Source: an uncultured Clostridia bacterium
GTDB taxonomy: Bacteria > Bacillota > Clostridia > Christensenellales > Borkfalkiaceae
DNA: 49,297 nt
Reading direction: 5' to 3'
Assembly: GCA_944367415.1 (NCBI GenBank)
Contig: CALVWN010000045.1
Span: 1-49,297 of the forward strand
Under the pieces are notes generated by a model, which did no database searches, had not been told where the DNA came from, and saw only the letters and a program-made list of their open reading frames with translations. Positions 1 to 7,629 of this stretch are shown here, in pieces (position 1 is the stretch's first letter; every line of letters starts with the position of its first letter). The translations under genes were made by a program, and so were the position numbers.

Positions 1-35
1 GAACCGATCGCTCTAACCAACTAAGCTACATCGCC
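1..35 (-). tRNA. tRNA-Met (elongator, likely), truncated by window edge
   Basis: Read on the minus strand, this is the 5' half of a tRNA: acceptor strand GGCGATG, D-arm GCTTAGTTGGTTAGAGC, then the anticodon stem ATCGG and loop beginning TTC. The first anticodon base is therefore C. The 5' half resembles bacterial elongator tRNA-Met (CAT), but the other two anticodon bases lie outside the window, so the identity is an inference. It follows tRNA-fMet after a 3-nt gap and is probably co-transcribed with it. Confidence 0.75.
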
Positions 36-38
36 ATA

Positions 39-115
<77 letters not shown>

Positions 116-149
116 ATGCAGGTATTCGCCTAACACGAATAGCCTATTT

Positions 150-178
150 ATTGTAACGGATGAAGCCTTGTTTGTCAA
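150..178 (-). promoter_or_regulatory. Promoter for the tRNA-fMet/tRNA-Met transcript
   Basis: On the minus strand, TTGACA (178-173) and TACAAT (155-150) are separated by exactly 17 bp. The predicted start is about 28 nt upstream of the tRNA-fMet 5' end. Confidence 0.8.
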
Positions 179-237
179 TCGTTTTTGAGAAAAAAAGAAA
201 ATTTTTTTTGTGCATTCGGCAATCTTTTTCATTCGCC

Positions 238-266
238 TTGCTTTTATGCCGTCGATGTGGTATGAT
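238..266 (+). promoter_or_regulatory. Promoter for tilS-hpt
   Basis: TTGCTT (238-243), a 17-bp spacer and TATGAT (261-266). The same pair of boxes with the same spacing drives the leuA T-box transcript at 40786-40814. Its position rules out starts upstream of about 270 for tilS. Confidence 0.7.
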
Positions 267-339
267 AATAAGGAAGCCCGCGTCCCGCGCCCCTGCGGCG
301 CTGCGGCAGTCTGCGGGCGAATTTTTTCTTTTTGCGATC

Positions 340-2190
340 ATGATGCAACTGTTCGATCTCAAACCCTATTCAGGCCGCTGCGTATGCGTCGCCGTCTCGG
401 GCGGGCGCGATTCCGTCGCGCTGCTGCACTATTTCCGGGAGAACGCCGCGGCTTACGCGATCACTCTGCGTGCGCTCACCTGCGATCACGGCCTGCGCGG
501 AGCGGATTCGCGTGCCGACGCGGCGTTTGTCGGGCGCCTGTGCGAGCGCTGGAAGATCCCGCTGCGCGTCTTTCGCGCCGACGTCGCGCAGCTGGCGGAG
601 CAGGCGGGGGAGGGCATCGAGGAGGCGGCGCGCAACTGGCGCTGCGCCTGTTTTCGGGAGGCGCTTGCGGAGGGCGCGGACGTGGTCGTGACGGCGCATC
701 ATCTCGACGACTATGCCGAGACCGTACTCTTTCGCCTGGCGCGGGGCACGTCGCTCGCGGGGCTGAATGCCTTTCCCGACCGCCCCGGGATCGCCCGCCC
801 GCTCCTGCACGTTCCGCGCGCCGTCATCGACCGTTATATCTCCGAACACGCGCTTCCCTATACGGAGGACGCGACCAATGCCGACGAACGCTTTACGCGC
901 AACCGTCTGCGTCATACCGTGCTTCCCGCGCTGGAGGAGGCGGTGCCGAAGGCGGCGGAGCATCTCGTCCGGTTTGCGGAACGCGCCGCGGAGGACGACG
1001 CGTACCTCACGTCGCTCGCGCTGGCGCAGACAGAGGAGAAAGAGGGCGCCGTGCGCGTGCCGCTCTCCCTGCCCGATCCGCTCTTTTCGCGCGCTTGTCT
1101 TGCGGCGATGAAGCGCTTCGGCGTCGAAAAAGACTATACGAGCGCGAACTTTTCCGAGTTTTTCAAGCTTCGGCAGCTCGCGAGCGGGCAGCGCGTTTCG
1201 CTCAAGCGCGGACTGTGCGCGGCGCGCGAGGGCGATGATGCCGTGATCTATCCCCGCATCCCCCGTTTTGAAGGGGAGGTGCCCTTTGCCGTCGGCAAGG
1301 TGACGACGTGCGCCTTCACGCTGGAAGCGGGCGAGGGGGAGCATCCCGACGCGCTCCGCGTCGACCTCGACGCCTTTCCGCCCGGCTGCGTCGTGCGCAC
1401 GCGCAGGGAGGGGGATGTGTTCACGCCCTACCGCGGCACGCAGCGCACGCTCAAAAAATTTCTGACGGACAGAAAGATCCCCGCGCGGGTGAGCCGTTCG
1501 CTCCCTCTTATCGCCTGCGGGAAGGTCGTCTATGCCGTCTGCGGCGCGGAGATCTCCGACGCCGTCCGGATCACGAAGCATACCGTGCGGCGCGGGTACC
1601 TGTTTACCCCCATGCGTACGCCGGATCATGTATACAAAGGAGATTTCACCATGCATCCAGATTGTCAACGTATCCTCCTTTCGGAGGACGTCATCGCCGC
1701 CAAGGTCAAGGAGGCGGGCAAGTGGCTGACGGAAAAATTCCGCGGCAGACATCCCGTTGCCGTGTGCAACCTCAAGGGAAGTTCGATGTTCTTCTGCGAC
1801 CTCGTGCGGGCGACGGAAGTCGACCTGGAGCTTGACTTTATGGCGGTCAGCTCGTACGGCTCGGAGACCGTTTCGGCGGGGCGGCCCAAGATCACCCGCC
1901 ATCTGTTCTCCTCGGTGGAGGGCAAGGACGTCATCCTCGTCGAAGACATCGTCGACACGGGCCGAACGCTCATCACGCTGCGCAACTTTTTCAAGGATCG
2001 CGGCGCGAAGTCGGTGACGGTGGTGGCGCTGCTCGACAAGCCCTCCCGCCGCATCGTGGAATCGCACGCCGACTACACCTGTTTCGAGGTGGGGGATTAC
2101 TTCATCGTGGGATACGGGTTGGACTATGCGGAAAAATACCGCAACCTGCCCTACATCGCCGTGCTCAAGGAGAGCGTGTACGAGAAGTGA
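340..2190 (+). CDS. tilS: Bifunctional tRNA(Ile)-lysidine synthetase / hypoxanthine phosphoribosyltransferase (TilS-Hpt fusion)
   Basis: One uninterrupted frame of 616 codons encodes two enzymes. Residues 1 to about 430 are TilS, which modifies C34 of tRNA-Ile(CAU) to lysidine: the PP-loop SGGRDS is at 20-25, followed by the conserved CDHGLR and AHHLDDYAET motifs and a C-terminal TilS domain. From residue 438 the protein is a complete Hpt, a purine-salvage PRTase, with the PRPP-binding motif VEDIVDTGRT near 533. Separate tilS and hpt genes are the usual arrangement; a TilS/HprT fusion is known from Listeria. A strong ribosome binding site (AAAGGAG, 1636-1642) lies 8 nt before an in-frame ATG at 1651, so Hpt may also be made alone. 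I chose ATG 340, the first ATG downstream of the promoter; it has no good Shine-Dalgarno sequence, and ATG 343 is equally possible. Confidence 0.9.
   Translation: MMQLFDLKPYSGRCVCVAVSGGRDSVALLHYFRENAAAYAITLRALTCDHGLRGADSRADAAFVGRLCERWKIPLRVFRADVAQLAEQAGEGIEEAARNWRCACFREALAEGADVVVTAHHLDDYAETVLFRLARGTSLAGLNAFPDRPGIARPLLHVPRAVIDRYISEHALPYTEDATNADERFTRNRLRHTVLPALEEAVPKAAEHLVRFAERAAEDDAYLTSLALAQTEEKEGAVRVPLSLPDPLFSRACLAAMKRFGVEKDYTSANFSEFFKLRQLASGQRVSLKRGLCAAREGDDAVIYPRIPRFEGEVPFAVGKVTTCAFTLEAGEGEHPDALRVDLDAFPPGCVVRTRREGDVFTPYRGTQRTLKKFLTDRKIPARVSRSLPLIACGKVVYAVCGAEISDAVRITKHTVRRGYLFTPMRTPDHVYKGDFTMHPDCQRILLSEDVIAAKVKEAGKWLTEKFRGRHPVAVCNLKGSSMFFCDLVRATEVDLELDFMAVSSYGSETVSAGRPKITRHLFSSVEGKDVILVEDIVDTGRTLITLRNFFKDRGAKSVTVVALLDKPSRRIVESHADYTCFEVGDYFIVGYGLDYAEKYRNLPYIAVLKESVYEK
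1636..1653 (+). promoter_or_regulatory. Internal ribosome binding site and start codon for Hpt
   Basis: AAAGGAG at 1636-1642 is 8 nt upstream of ATG 1651, in frame with tilS. Translation from here would give a 179-residue Hpt, the normal free-standing length (reading to 2190). No stop codon separates it from tilS. Confidence 0.7.
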
Positions 2191-2199
2191 CGCGCGGGG

Positions 2200-2233
2200 A
2201 CGCTTTCCGCAGGGGAAGCGTTTCTTTCTTTTC
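2200..2233 (+). terminator. Intrinsic terminator after tilS-hpt
   Basis: Stem ACGCTTTCC / GGGAAGCGT (one G-U pair) followed by a T-rich tail TTTCTTTCTTTTC. It ends just before the prmA promoter. Confidence 0.75.
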
Positions 2234-2262
2234 TTGACAAGGGCGCGAGGGAGAATTATAAT
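2234..2262 (+). promoter_or_regulatory. Consensus promoter for prmA (predicts a leaderless mRNA)
   Basis: Perfect TTGACA (2234-2239), 17-bp spacer, perfect TATAAT (2257-2262). The prmA ATG begins at 2269, six bases after the -10 box, where transcription would be expected to start. Confidence 0.85.
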
Positions 2263-2268
2263 AGGGAT

Positions 2269-3207
2269 ATGAAATACACGGAACTTACGGTACATACGAC
2301 GAGCGAGGCGAGCGAACTGGTCGCCGACGTCATGTGGCAGTATACGGAGGGCGGCGTCGCGGTGAGCGACGCAAAGGACGTCGTGGCGCTCCTGCGGGGC
2401 GACACGGGCGTCTATTGGGACTATATCGACGAGGAATTGCAGACGCCCCGCGCGGACGTGCTCGTCAAGTGTTTTCTGCTGCCCGAACGGGCGGACGCGG
2501 CGATCTCCGACATCCGCGCGCAGCTGCTTGCGATGAAGGAGCGCGGCGGGCTGGATTTCGGCACGCTCGAGGAGACCCGCCGCACGATCGACGGGGATGA
2601 CTGGATCGACGTGTGGAAGAAGCACTTCCGCCCGCTGCACATCGGGGAGCGCGTCGTCATCGTTCCCGCGTGGATCGACTATACGCCCGCGGCGGGGGAG
2701 ATCATTGTCACGCTCGACTCCAACATGGCGTTCGGCACGGGGGAGCATGAGACGACCTCCATGTGCCTCGAAGCGCTCCAGAAGGTCATGAAGGCGGGGG
2801 ACACCGTCATCGACGTGGGCTGCGGGAGCGGCATTTTAGGCATCGCCGCGGCGAAGATGGGGGCGCGCCTTTGCTATCTCACCGACATCGATCCCGTCGC
2901 CGTGGAGAGCGCAAGGCACAACGCGGAGAAGAACGGCGTTTCAGGCCGCTGCGTCGTCGCGCACTCCGATCTTCTGGAGGATGCTTCCGTGCAGGGGGAC
3001 GTCGTGCTCGCCAACATTACGGCGGAGATCCTCACCCGCCTTGCGCCCGCCATGCCCGGAAATCTCAGGGCGGGCGGCACGCTCATTTTGAGCGGCATCA
3101 TCGAGGACAGGCTTCCCCTCGTCAAAGAGGCGTACGCCGCGCAGGGGCTGACCCTTCTCGAAGAACACAAAAAGGGCGAGTGGTACGCGCTCGTCTATAC
3201 GAGGTAA
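2269..3207 (+). CDS. prmA: Ribosomal protein L11 methyltransferase
   Basis: A 312-residue PrmA, the SAM-dependent enzyme that methylates ribosomal protein L11. The N-terminal part is the substrate-recognition domain. The Rossmann SAM site reads DVGCGSGILGIAAAK around residues 182-196, and LANIT near 247 is the catalytic-loop motif of the family. It heads an operon with rsmE and mtaB. The start ATG sits six bases after a perfect -10 box and has no Shine-Dalgarno sequence on the predicted transcript, so the mRNA is probably leaderless. A purine-rich GAGGGAG lies upstream of the -10 box and would not be transcribed from this promoter. L11 itself (rplK) is encoded at 30385. Confidence 0.95.
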   Translation: MKYTELTVHTTSEASELVADVMWQYTEGGVAVSDAKDVVALLRGDTGVYWDYIDEELQTPRADVLVKCFLLPERADAAISDIRAQLLAMKERGGLDFGTLEETRRTIDGDDWIDVWKKHFRPLHIGERVVIVPAWIDYTPAAGEIIVTLDSNMAFGTGEHETTSMCLEALQKVMKAGDTVIDVGCGSGILGIAAAKMGARLCYLTDIDPVAVESARHNAEKNGVSGRCVVAHSDLLEDASVQGDVVLANITAEILTRLAPAMPGNLRAGGTLILSGIIEDRLPLVKEAYAAQGLTLLEEHKKGEWYALVYTR

Positions 3208-3210
3208 GCG

Positions 3211-3924
3211 ATGGCACCCAAGCGCTTTTTCGTGGAGGAGATCGCCGACGAGGTGGTGCTCTCCGCGCAGGAATCCCGCCACGCGAAGAACGTGCTGCGC
3301 CTCTCGGAGGGGGATGAAGTCATCCTCTTCGACGGCAGCGGCAAGGAGTATTCCGCCGTCGTGACGCGGGCGGACAGGCAGGGCATCACCGCGCACGTCG
3401 TGCGGGAAAATGCCTCCGACCGCGAGCCGAAGACGGACGTCTTTCTGCTCGTCGGCGCGCTCAAGGGGGATAAGACGGAGCTTGTCGTGCAGAAGGCGAC
3501 CGAGCTGGGCGTAACCCGCATCGGCGTCTTTTCCTCGCGCTTTTGTTCCGCCTATATGAACGAGAACAAGCTCGAACGTCTCCGCCGCGTCGCGCGCGAG
3601 GCGGCGAAGCAGTGCCTGCGCGCGAGCGTGCCGCAGGTGGAATATTTCGATACGCTCGAGGAGGCGCTCGCCGCGGGCAAGACGTATGACGCAAAGCTGT
3701 TCGCCTGCGAATTTCTGCCCGCCGACGGACGGGGGATCGCGGACACGGGCGGCTCCGTCGTAGCCGTGGTGGGCAGCGAGGGGGGCTTCTCCGAGGAGGA
3801 GTATGAACTCGCCGAGACGCTCGGCTATGCGGGCGTGTCGCTGGGCAGGCGCATCCTGCGCGCCGAGACGGCGGCGATCGCGCTCCTTGCCGTCATCATG
3901 TACGAGGCGGGGGAGCTGCGATGA
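3211..3924 (+). CDS. rsmE: 16S rRNA (uracil-1498-N3)-methyltransferase
   Basis: A 237-residue RsmE, which makes m3U1498 in 16S rRNA. The N-terminal PUA-like segment (KRFFVEE, then SRHAKNVLR) is followed by a SPOUT knot. The knot's diagnostic motifs are visible: VGSEGGFSEEE near 187-197 and LGRRILRAETA near 211-221. It starts 3 nt after prmA stops and overlaps mtaB by ATGA, so all three are probably translated from one mRNA. The weak site GAGG lies inside the end of prmA. Confidence 0.95.
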   Translation: MAPKRFFVEEIADEVVLSAQESRHAKNVLRLSEGDEVILFDGSGKEYSAVVTRADRQGITAHVVRENASDREPKTDVFLLVGALKGDKTELVVQKATELGVTRIGVFSSRFCSAYMNENKLERLRRVAREAAKQCLRASVPQVEYFDTLEEALAAGKTYDAKLFACEFLPADGRGIADTGGSVVAVVGSEGGFSEEEYELAETLGYAGVSLGRRILRAETAAIALLAVIMYEAGELR

Positions 3925-5144
3925 AGGCGTGCATTTTCACGCTCGGCTGCAAGGTCAACGAGGCGGAGAGCGACTCGCTCATGGCGGGGCTGGAGGCGCG
4001 CGGCTGGGAGACCGCCTGCGTGCCCTGCGCCGCCGACCTCTATCTCATCAATACCTGTGCCGTCACGGCGGAGGCGGAGAAAAAGAGTCGCCAGGCGGTG
4101 GCGCGGCTGAGAAAGTTCAATCCGTCCGCGCCCGTGATCGTCTTCGGCTGCGCCTCCCGGCGCGATCCCGCCGCGTTCTCCGGTCGGGAGGGCGTCACCG
4201 TCGTCGCGGGGACGGGCAGAAAGGACAAGATCCTCGATCTGCTCGACGCGCACGGCGTCTTTTTAGAGCAGGACGCCGTCTTTTGCGAACTGCCCCCGCC
4301 CAAGCGCACCCACACGCGGCAGAACGTGCGCATCCAGGACGGGTGCGACCGCTTCTGTTCCTACTGCATCATCCCCTATCTGCGGGGACGTTCGCGCTCG
4401 CGGAGCATGGAGAGCGTGCAAAAAGAGGTGCGCGCCTGCACTGCCCGCGAGATCGTTCTGACGGGCATCGACATCACCTCCTATTCGGACGACGGGCACG
4501 ATCTCGGCGATCTCCTGCTCGCGCTTGCCGACGTTCCCGCCCGCATCCGCCTCGGCTCGCTTGAAGAGGGCGTCGTCACGCGCGAATTTCTCGAAAAGAT
4601 GCGGGCGGCGGGCAACGTGTGTCCGCACTTCCATCTCTCGCTGCAGAGCGGTTCGGACGCGGTGCTGCGGGCGATGAACAGGCGCTACACGCGGGCGGAG
4701 TATCTCGCCGCGTGCGCGCGCATCTATGAATTTTTCCCCGATGCCGCCATCACGACGGACATCATCGTCGGCTTCCCGACGGAGACGGAGGAGGACTTTG
4801 AAGAGAGCCTCTCCATCATAAAGGAGGCGGGGTTTGCCCGCGTGCACGCCTTTCCCTATTCCTCCCGTCCCGGCACCGTCGCGGCGAAGAAACCGCAGCT
4901 TCCGGAGAGCGTCCGGCGCGCACGCATGGAGCGCATGCTCGCCTGCGCGCAGGCGGCGGAGGAGTCCTATCTCGCCCGCTTTGCGGGCAGGCGGCTCACC
5001 GCCCTCTTCGAGGAGGACGGCGGCTATACCGAAAATTATATCCGCGTCTACAGCGATGCGGCAAAGGAGGGGGGCATGTACGAGGTCACCCTCAAAGAAC
5101 GCGAAAAAGACGGCTTCCATGCCGAACTTTGCAAGGAGATATGA
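3921..5144 (+). CDS. mtaB: tRNA N6-threonylcarbamoyladenosine C2-methylthiotransferase (MtaB)
   Basis: A 407-residue radical-SAM methylthiotransferase of the MtaB type, which converts t6A37 to ms2t6A. The N-terminal UPF0004 domain contains the cysteines that would hold the auxiliary cluster: TLGCKVNEAES, NTCAVTAEAEKKSRQ and FGCASRRD. The radical-SAM triad is CDRFCSYC around residues 143-150. A short TRAM-like tail follows residue 360. MtaB is preferred over MiaB because of the LGCKVN start and the neighbours (prmA-rsmE-mtaB is a common Firmicutes order). It overlaps rsmE by four bases. Confidence 0.93.
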   Translation: MKACIFTLGCKVNEAESDSLMAGLEARGWETACVPCAADLYLINTCAVTAEAEKKSRQAVARLRKFNPSAPVIVFGCASRRDPAAFSGREGVTVVAGTGRKDKILDLLDAHGVFLEQDAVFCELPPPKRTHTRQNVRIQDGCDRFCSYCIIPYLRGRSRSRSMESVQKEVRACTAREIVLTGIDITSYSDDGHDLGDLLLALADVPARIRLGSLEEGVVTREFLEKMRAAGNVCPHFHLSLQSGSDAVLRAMNRRYTRAEYLAACARIYEFFPDAAITTDIIVGFPTETEEDFEESLSIIKEAGFARVHAFPYSSRPGTVAAKKPQLPESVRRARMERMLACAQAAEESYLARFAGRRLTALFEEDGGYTENYIRVYSDAAKEGGMYEVTLKEREKDGFHAELCKEI

Positions 5145-5146
5145 CC

Positions 5147-5482
5147 ATGGAAAACTGTGTATTCTGCAAGATCATGGCGGGGGAGATCCCCTCGTCGAAG
5201 GTGTACGAGGACGACGAGATCGTCATCTTCAAGGACATCGAGCCGAAGGCGAAGATCCACCTTCTGTGCGTCCCGCGCGAGCACTTCGCGCTCCTCTCGG
5301 AGGCGGATGAAAAGCGCGCCGCGCTGCTCGGGCGCACGCTGCAAAAGATCGGGCGCCTCGCGCCGCAGCTCGGGCTGGCGGACGGGTACCGTCTCGTCGT
5401 CAATCAGGGCGAGAATGCCGGGCAGACGGTGCATCATCTGCACATCCATATCCTCGGCGGGCAGAGCCTTCCGTGGGAATAA
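5147..5482 (+). CDS. HIT family nucleotide-binding protein (HinT-like)
   Basis: An 111-residue histidine-triad protein. Cys4 and Cys7 (CVFC) form the usual N-terminal zinc site with downstream histidines, and HHLHIHI near the C-terminus is the catalytic triad for hydrolysis of purine nucleoside phosphoramidates and related substrates. I chose ATG 5147 because AAGGAG (5133-5138) is 8 nt upstream. The ATG at 5141 overlaps the mtaB stop but is only 2 nt from the site. It is the last gene before the hairpin at 5508-5544. Confidence 0.93.
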   Translation: MENCVFCKIMAGEIPSSKVYEDDEIVIFKDIEPKAKIHLLCVPREHFALLSEADEKRAALLGRTLQKIGRLAPQLGLADGYRLVVNQGENAGQTVHHLHIHILGGQSLPWE

Positions 5483-5507
5483 GGGTATAAACCGCGCGCC
5501 GGCGGTC

Positions 5508-5544
5508 AAAACTCCTTCCGCACATCGAGCGGGAGGAGTTTTTT
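5508..5544 (+). terminator. Intrinsic terminator that contains the ribosome binding site of the next gene
   Basis: Stem ACTCCTTCCGC (5511-5521) / GCGGGAGGAGT (5529-5539) with one G-U pair, 7-nt loop and six T (5539-5544); three A before the stem could extend it. GGGAGGAG (5531-5538) in the right arm is also the Shine-Dalgarno sequence for the ATG at 5546. Confidence 0.8.
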
Positions 5545-5545
5545 G

Positions 5546-5968
5546 ATGGGGAAATTTTTTGGAAAGGTGCGCGGCGCGGCGTGCGTCGCATCCGTCTTTG
5601 CGTGCGCGGCGTTCTGCTACGCGCTCACACGTCTGCCCGTCTTTGCGGGGGAGGGGTACGAGTATTCGGCGGGCGCCTCCTCCTCTGCCGCCATCGTGCG
5701 CACCGATGCGCCCTTTCTCTACAAACTCACCCATCCCGTTGCGGGGGAGAGCGCGCGCTTCGCGGGCGACGTCACGGCAGAGCTGCTCGCGCGCTACCGC
5801 GCCGAAGTGTGCTTTACCGAAGAGGTGTGCGGCACCGTCAATTATTACTGTCATTCGCCTCTTTTCGCGGGCGGGGTGACGATCGGCGGCAGACAGATCA
5901 ATCTGCACCTCGCCTTCGACGGCGTGCAGACGGCGGCGGGCACGCCGCTCATCTTCGGCGGATTTTAG
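5546..5968 (+). CDS. Membrane-anchored protein, YwmB-like
   Basis: A 140-residue protein with an N-terminal hydrophobic anchor (about residues 8-28) and a small extracytoplasmic domain. The C-terminal half (CGTVNYYCHSPLF, INLHLAFDG, GTPLIFGGF) resembles the end of YwmB proteins of spore formers, whose role is unclear. YwmB is usually longer, so the match is partial. Support comes from context: in Bacillus ywmB lies near murAA-spoIID and spoIIQ, and here a SpoIIQ-like gene follows directly. The ribosome binding site GGGAGGAG is 7 nt before the ATG but is buried in a terminator-like hairpin, so expression needs read-through and opening of the stem. TTG 5543 is a less likely start. Confidence 0.6.
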   Translation: MGKFFGKVRGAACVASVFACAAFCYALTRLPVFAGEGYEYSAGASSSAAIVRTDAPFLYKLTHPVAGESARFAGDVTAELLARYRAEVCFTEEVCGTVNYYCHSPLFAGGVTIGGRQINLHLAFDGVQTAAGTPLIFGGF

Positions 5969-6032
5969 GGGGATGCGTATAAAATCACGGCAAACGGTCG
6001 ATGATCTACATACCAAACGGAGGGGTATCATT

Positions 6033-6692
6033 ATGAAAGAAGAAAAGACCAACAACACCGGAACAGGCGCAAAGCGCAAGACGCTCTACTATGCGCTGCT
6101 GCTCATCGGCATCCTGCTGCTCGCCGCGGCGACCGTGCTCACCGTGTACTTTACGACGCGCGACACGCAGGATCTCGCACAGAATCCGCCCGTCGACCAG
6201 CCCGACGAGACGCCCGACGAAACGCCGGATGAGACGCCCGACGAGACGCCCGACGAGCCGACGGGCGGCGAGATCGTCTACGTCTCTCCCGTCGCGGCGG
6301 ACGGGTATTCCGTGGAACACGGCGCCGTCTACGCCAACACGGTCACGGGATTTTATTACCGCCACCAGGGCGTGGACTTTGCCGCGGCGGCGGGGGATGC
6401 GGTGTATGCCGTCGCGGACGGCACCGTGCTCGAGATCAGTCTCTCGCCCGAACTCGGCAATCTCATCACCGTTGACCACGGCGACGGGCTTGTGAGCGTG
6501 TATCGCTTCGTCGAACCCGCCGAAGGGCTGGAGGCGGGCGACAAGGTCATCCGCGGCGAGCAGATCGCCGCCGTCGCCGAGGCATACGGCTCGGAGGCGG
6601 GAGACGGCACCCATCTGCATTTCGAGATGCTGCTCGACGGCGAGCAGGCCGATCCCGCCGGCTATCTCGATCCCGTCTACTCGGAAAAGTGA
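6033..6692 (+). CDS. SpoIIQ-like LytM/M23 family membrane protein
   Basis: A 219-residue single-pass protein: a short cytoplasmic segment, a membrane helix at about 18-42, an acidic repeated linker (PDET repeated four times, about 60-75), then a LytM (M23) domain. The zinc-ligand motifs HQGVD (H111, D115) and HLHFE (H194, H196) are present. The catalytic YxHL motif between them is replaced by VYRF, as in SpoIIQ, where this domain serves as a forespore-side partner of SpoIIIAH more than as a hydrolase. GGAGG at 6019-6023 is 9 nt before ATG 6033. The ywmB-like neighbour supports the sporulation reading; a general M23 endopeptidase is the alternative. Confidence 0.75.
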   Translation: MKEEKTNNTGTGAKRKTLYYALLLIGILLLAAATVLTVYFTTRDTQDLAQNPPVDQPDETPDETPDETPDETPDEPTGGEIVYVSPVAADGYSVEHGAVYANTVTGFYYRHQGVDFAAAAGDAVYAVADGTVLEISLSPELGNLITVDHGDGLVSVYRFVEPAEGLEAGDKVIRGEQIAAVAEAYGSEAGDGTHLHFEMLLDGEQADPAGYLDPVYSEK

Positions 6693-6694
6693 GC

Positions 6695-6726
6695 AAAAGG
6701 AGCGCCTGAAAAAGCGCTCCTTTTTT
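6695..6726 (+). terminator. Intrinsic terminator
   Basis: Perfect stem AAAAGGAGCGC / GCGCTCCTTTT with loop CTGAAAAA and six T. It ends the ywmB-like/SpoIIQ-like unit. Confidence 0.9.
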
Positions 6727-6748
6727 GCAAAATTTGGCACACGTTCCG

Positions 6749-6777
6749 TTGATTTTCTTGAAAAAATGCCATATAAT
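6749..6777 (+). promoter_or_regulatory. Promoter for the gene at 6810
   Basis: TTGATT (6749-6754), 17 bp, TATAAT (6772-6777). Confidence 0.75.
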
Positions 6778-6809
6778 ATGGGTATGGAGTTTTTTCGGAG
6801 GAGAAAGAT

Positions 6810-7490
6810 ATGTGGATGAATGAAAATGCAGGACTTCTCGTACTCATTCTCGGCGCGGCACTCATCGCGCTCACGATCGTCGTGCTGTGCATCGTCCTTT
6901 CGCTGCGCAACTGTTTCACCACGCAGCGGCTGAAATTTGCCGGGCTGTACGCGATGGACGTCAATACGCGGCAGGCGTATGCCGCGCTCACGGTGGGCAA
7001 CCGCTCGGTCAGCGAGATCGTCATCAAGGAGATCGGCATCAAGAACGGTCGCGTCGCCTTCGATCTCACCCCGCTCTACCGCACCAAACACCGCATGGAC
7101 GGCCGCGCCCGCATCGTCGTCGAGCCGCGCCATTCCGTCGATTTCACGCTCTCCGTGCAGGAGCTGTCCGGCGTGCTCGTGGAGGGCAGAAAGGGGGGCG
7201 CGAAGCTGCGCCTGTATGCGGTCGACCTCGTGGGCAATCTCTATCAGGGCAGGATCCGCGCGGTGGAAAAGCTGCTCGCCGATTCGCTCGCGGGCAAGGT
7301 GCCCGCGCCCGCTTCGCCCGCGCCGCAGCCGCAGCCTGCGCCGCAGCCCGCGCCCGTGCGCCCCGCTCCCCTCGAGGAGCCTGCGCCGGCGCCCGTTCCC
7401 ATCCGGGAATTCGGCAAGGATACGGGAGCGCGCAAGCTGGTCGTGGGCCCGGTCGCCGCACCGGGCGAAGGCGATCCGGAAAGAAAGTGA
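6810..7490 (+). CDS. Single-pass membrane protein of unknown function with proline-rich tail
   Basis: I do not recognise this 226-residue protein. It has one N-terminal membrane helix (about 7-32), then a globular, beta-strand-like domain of about 120 residues, and a C-terminal low-complexity region (about 165-200) rich in Ala and Pro (PQPQPAPQPAPV). A ribosome binding site (GGAGGAG) precedes the ATG. It has its own promoter and terminator, so it is a monocistronic unit. The second helix-bearing gene downstream (7630) may act in the same compartment, but nothing in the sequence proves a link. Confidence 0.75.
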   Translation: MWMNENAGLLVLILGAALIALTIVVLCIVLSLRNCFTTQRLKFAGLYAMDVNTRQAYAALTVGNRSVSEIVIKEIGIKNGRVAFDLTPLYRTKHRMDGRARIVVEPRHSVDFTLSVQELSGVLVEGRKGGAKLRLYAVDLVGNLYQGRIRAVEKLLADSLAGKVPAPASPAPQPQPAPQPAPVRPAPLEEPAPAPVPIREFGKDTGARKLVVGPVAAPGEGDPERK

Positions 7491-7495
7491 GGACG

Positions 7496-7530
7496 GGGCG
7501 CCGCGGCAGTTGCCGCGGCGCCCGCTTTTT
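7496..7530 (+). terminator. Intrinsic terminator
   Basis: Very stable stem GGGCGCCGCGGC / GCCGCGGCGCCC followed by GCTTTTT. Confidence 0.85.
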
Positions 7531-7542
7531 CCCGCAAATAGG

Positions 7543-7571
7543 TTGACGGGGGGAGGGAAATCGTGTATAAT
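7543..7571 (+). promoter_or_regulatory. Promoter for the Wzz-like gene
   Basis: TTGACG (7543-7548), 17 bp, TATAAT (7566-7571). Confidence 0.85.
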
Positions 7572-7629
7572 AACATCGCTGTTGCATACAGCATCGTCGG
7601 AACGTAATTGACCCAAAGGAGGAACTTGC

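Noticed and set aside
160..339. Upstream start for tilS at 160
   Set aside because: It lies upstream of the promoter and the added residues do not match TilS.
370..2748. A 792-codon minus-strand frame across tilS-hpt and prmA
   Set aside because: It spans two well-supported genes and their intergenic terminator and promoter; a shadow frame.
5129..5146. Upstream starts for the HIT protein
   Set aside because: AAGGAG at 5133-5138 is correctly spaced only for ATG 5147.
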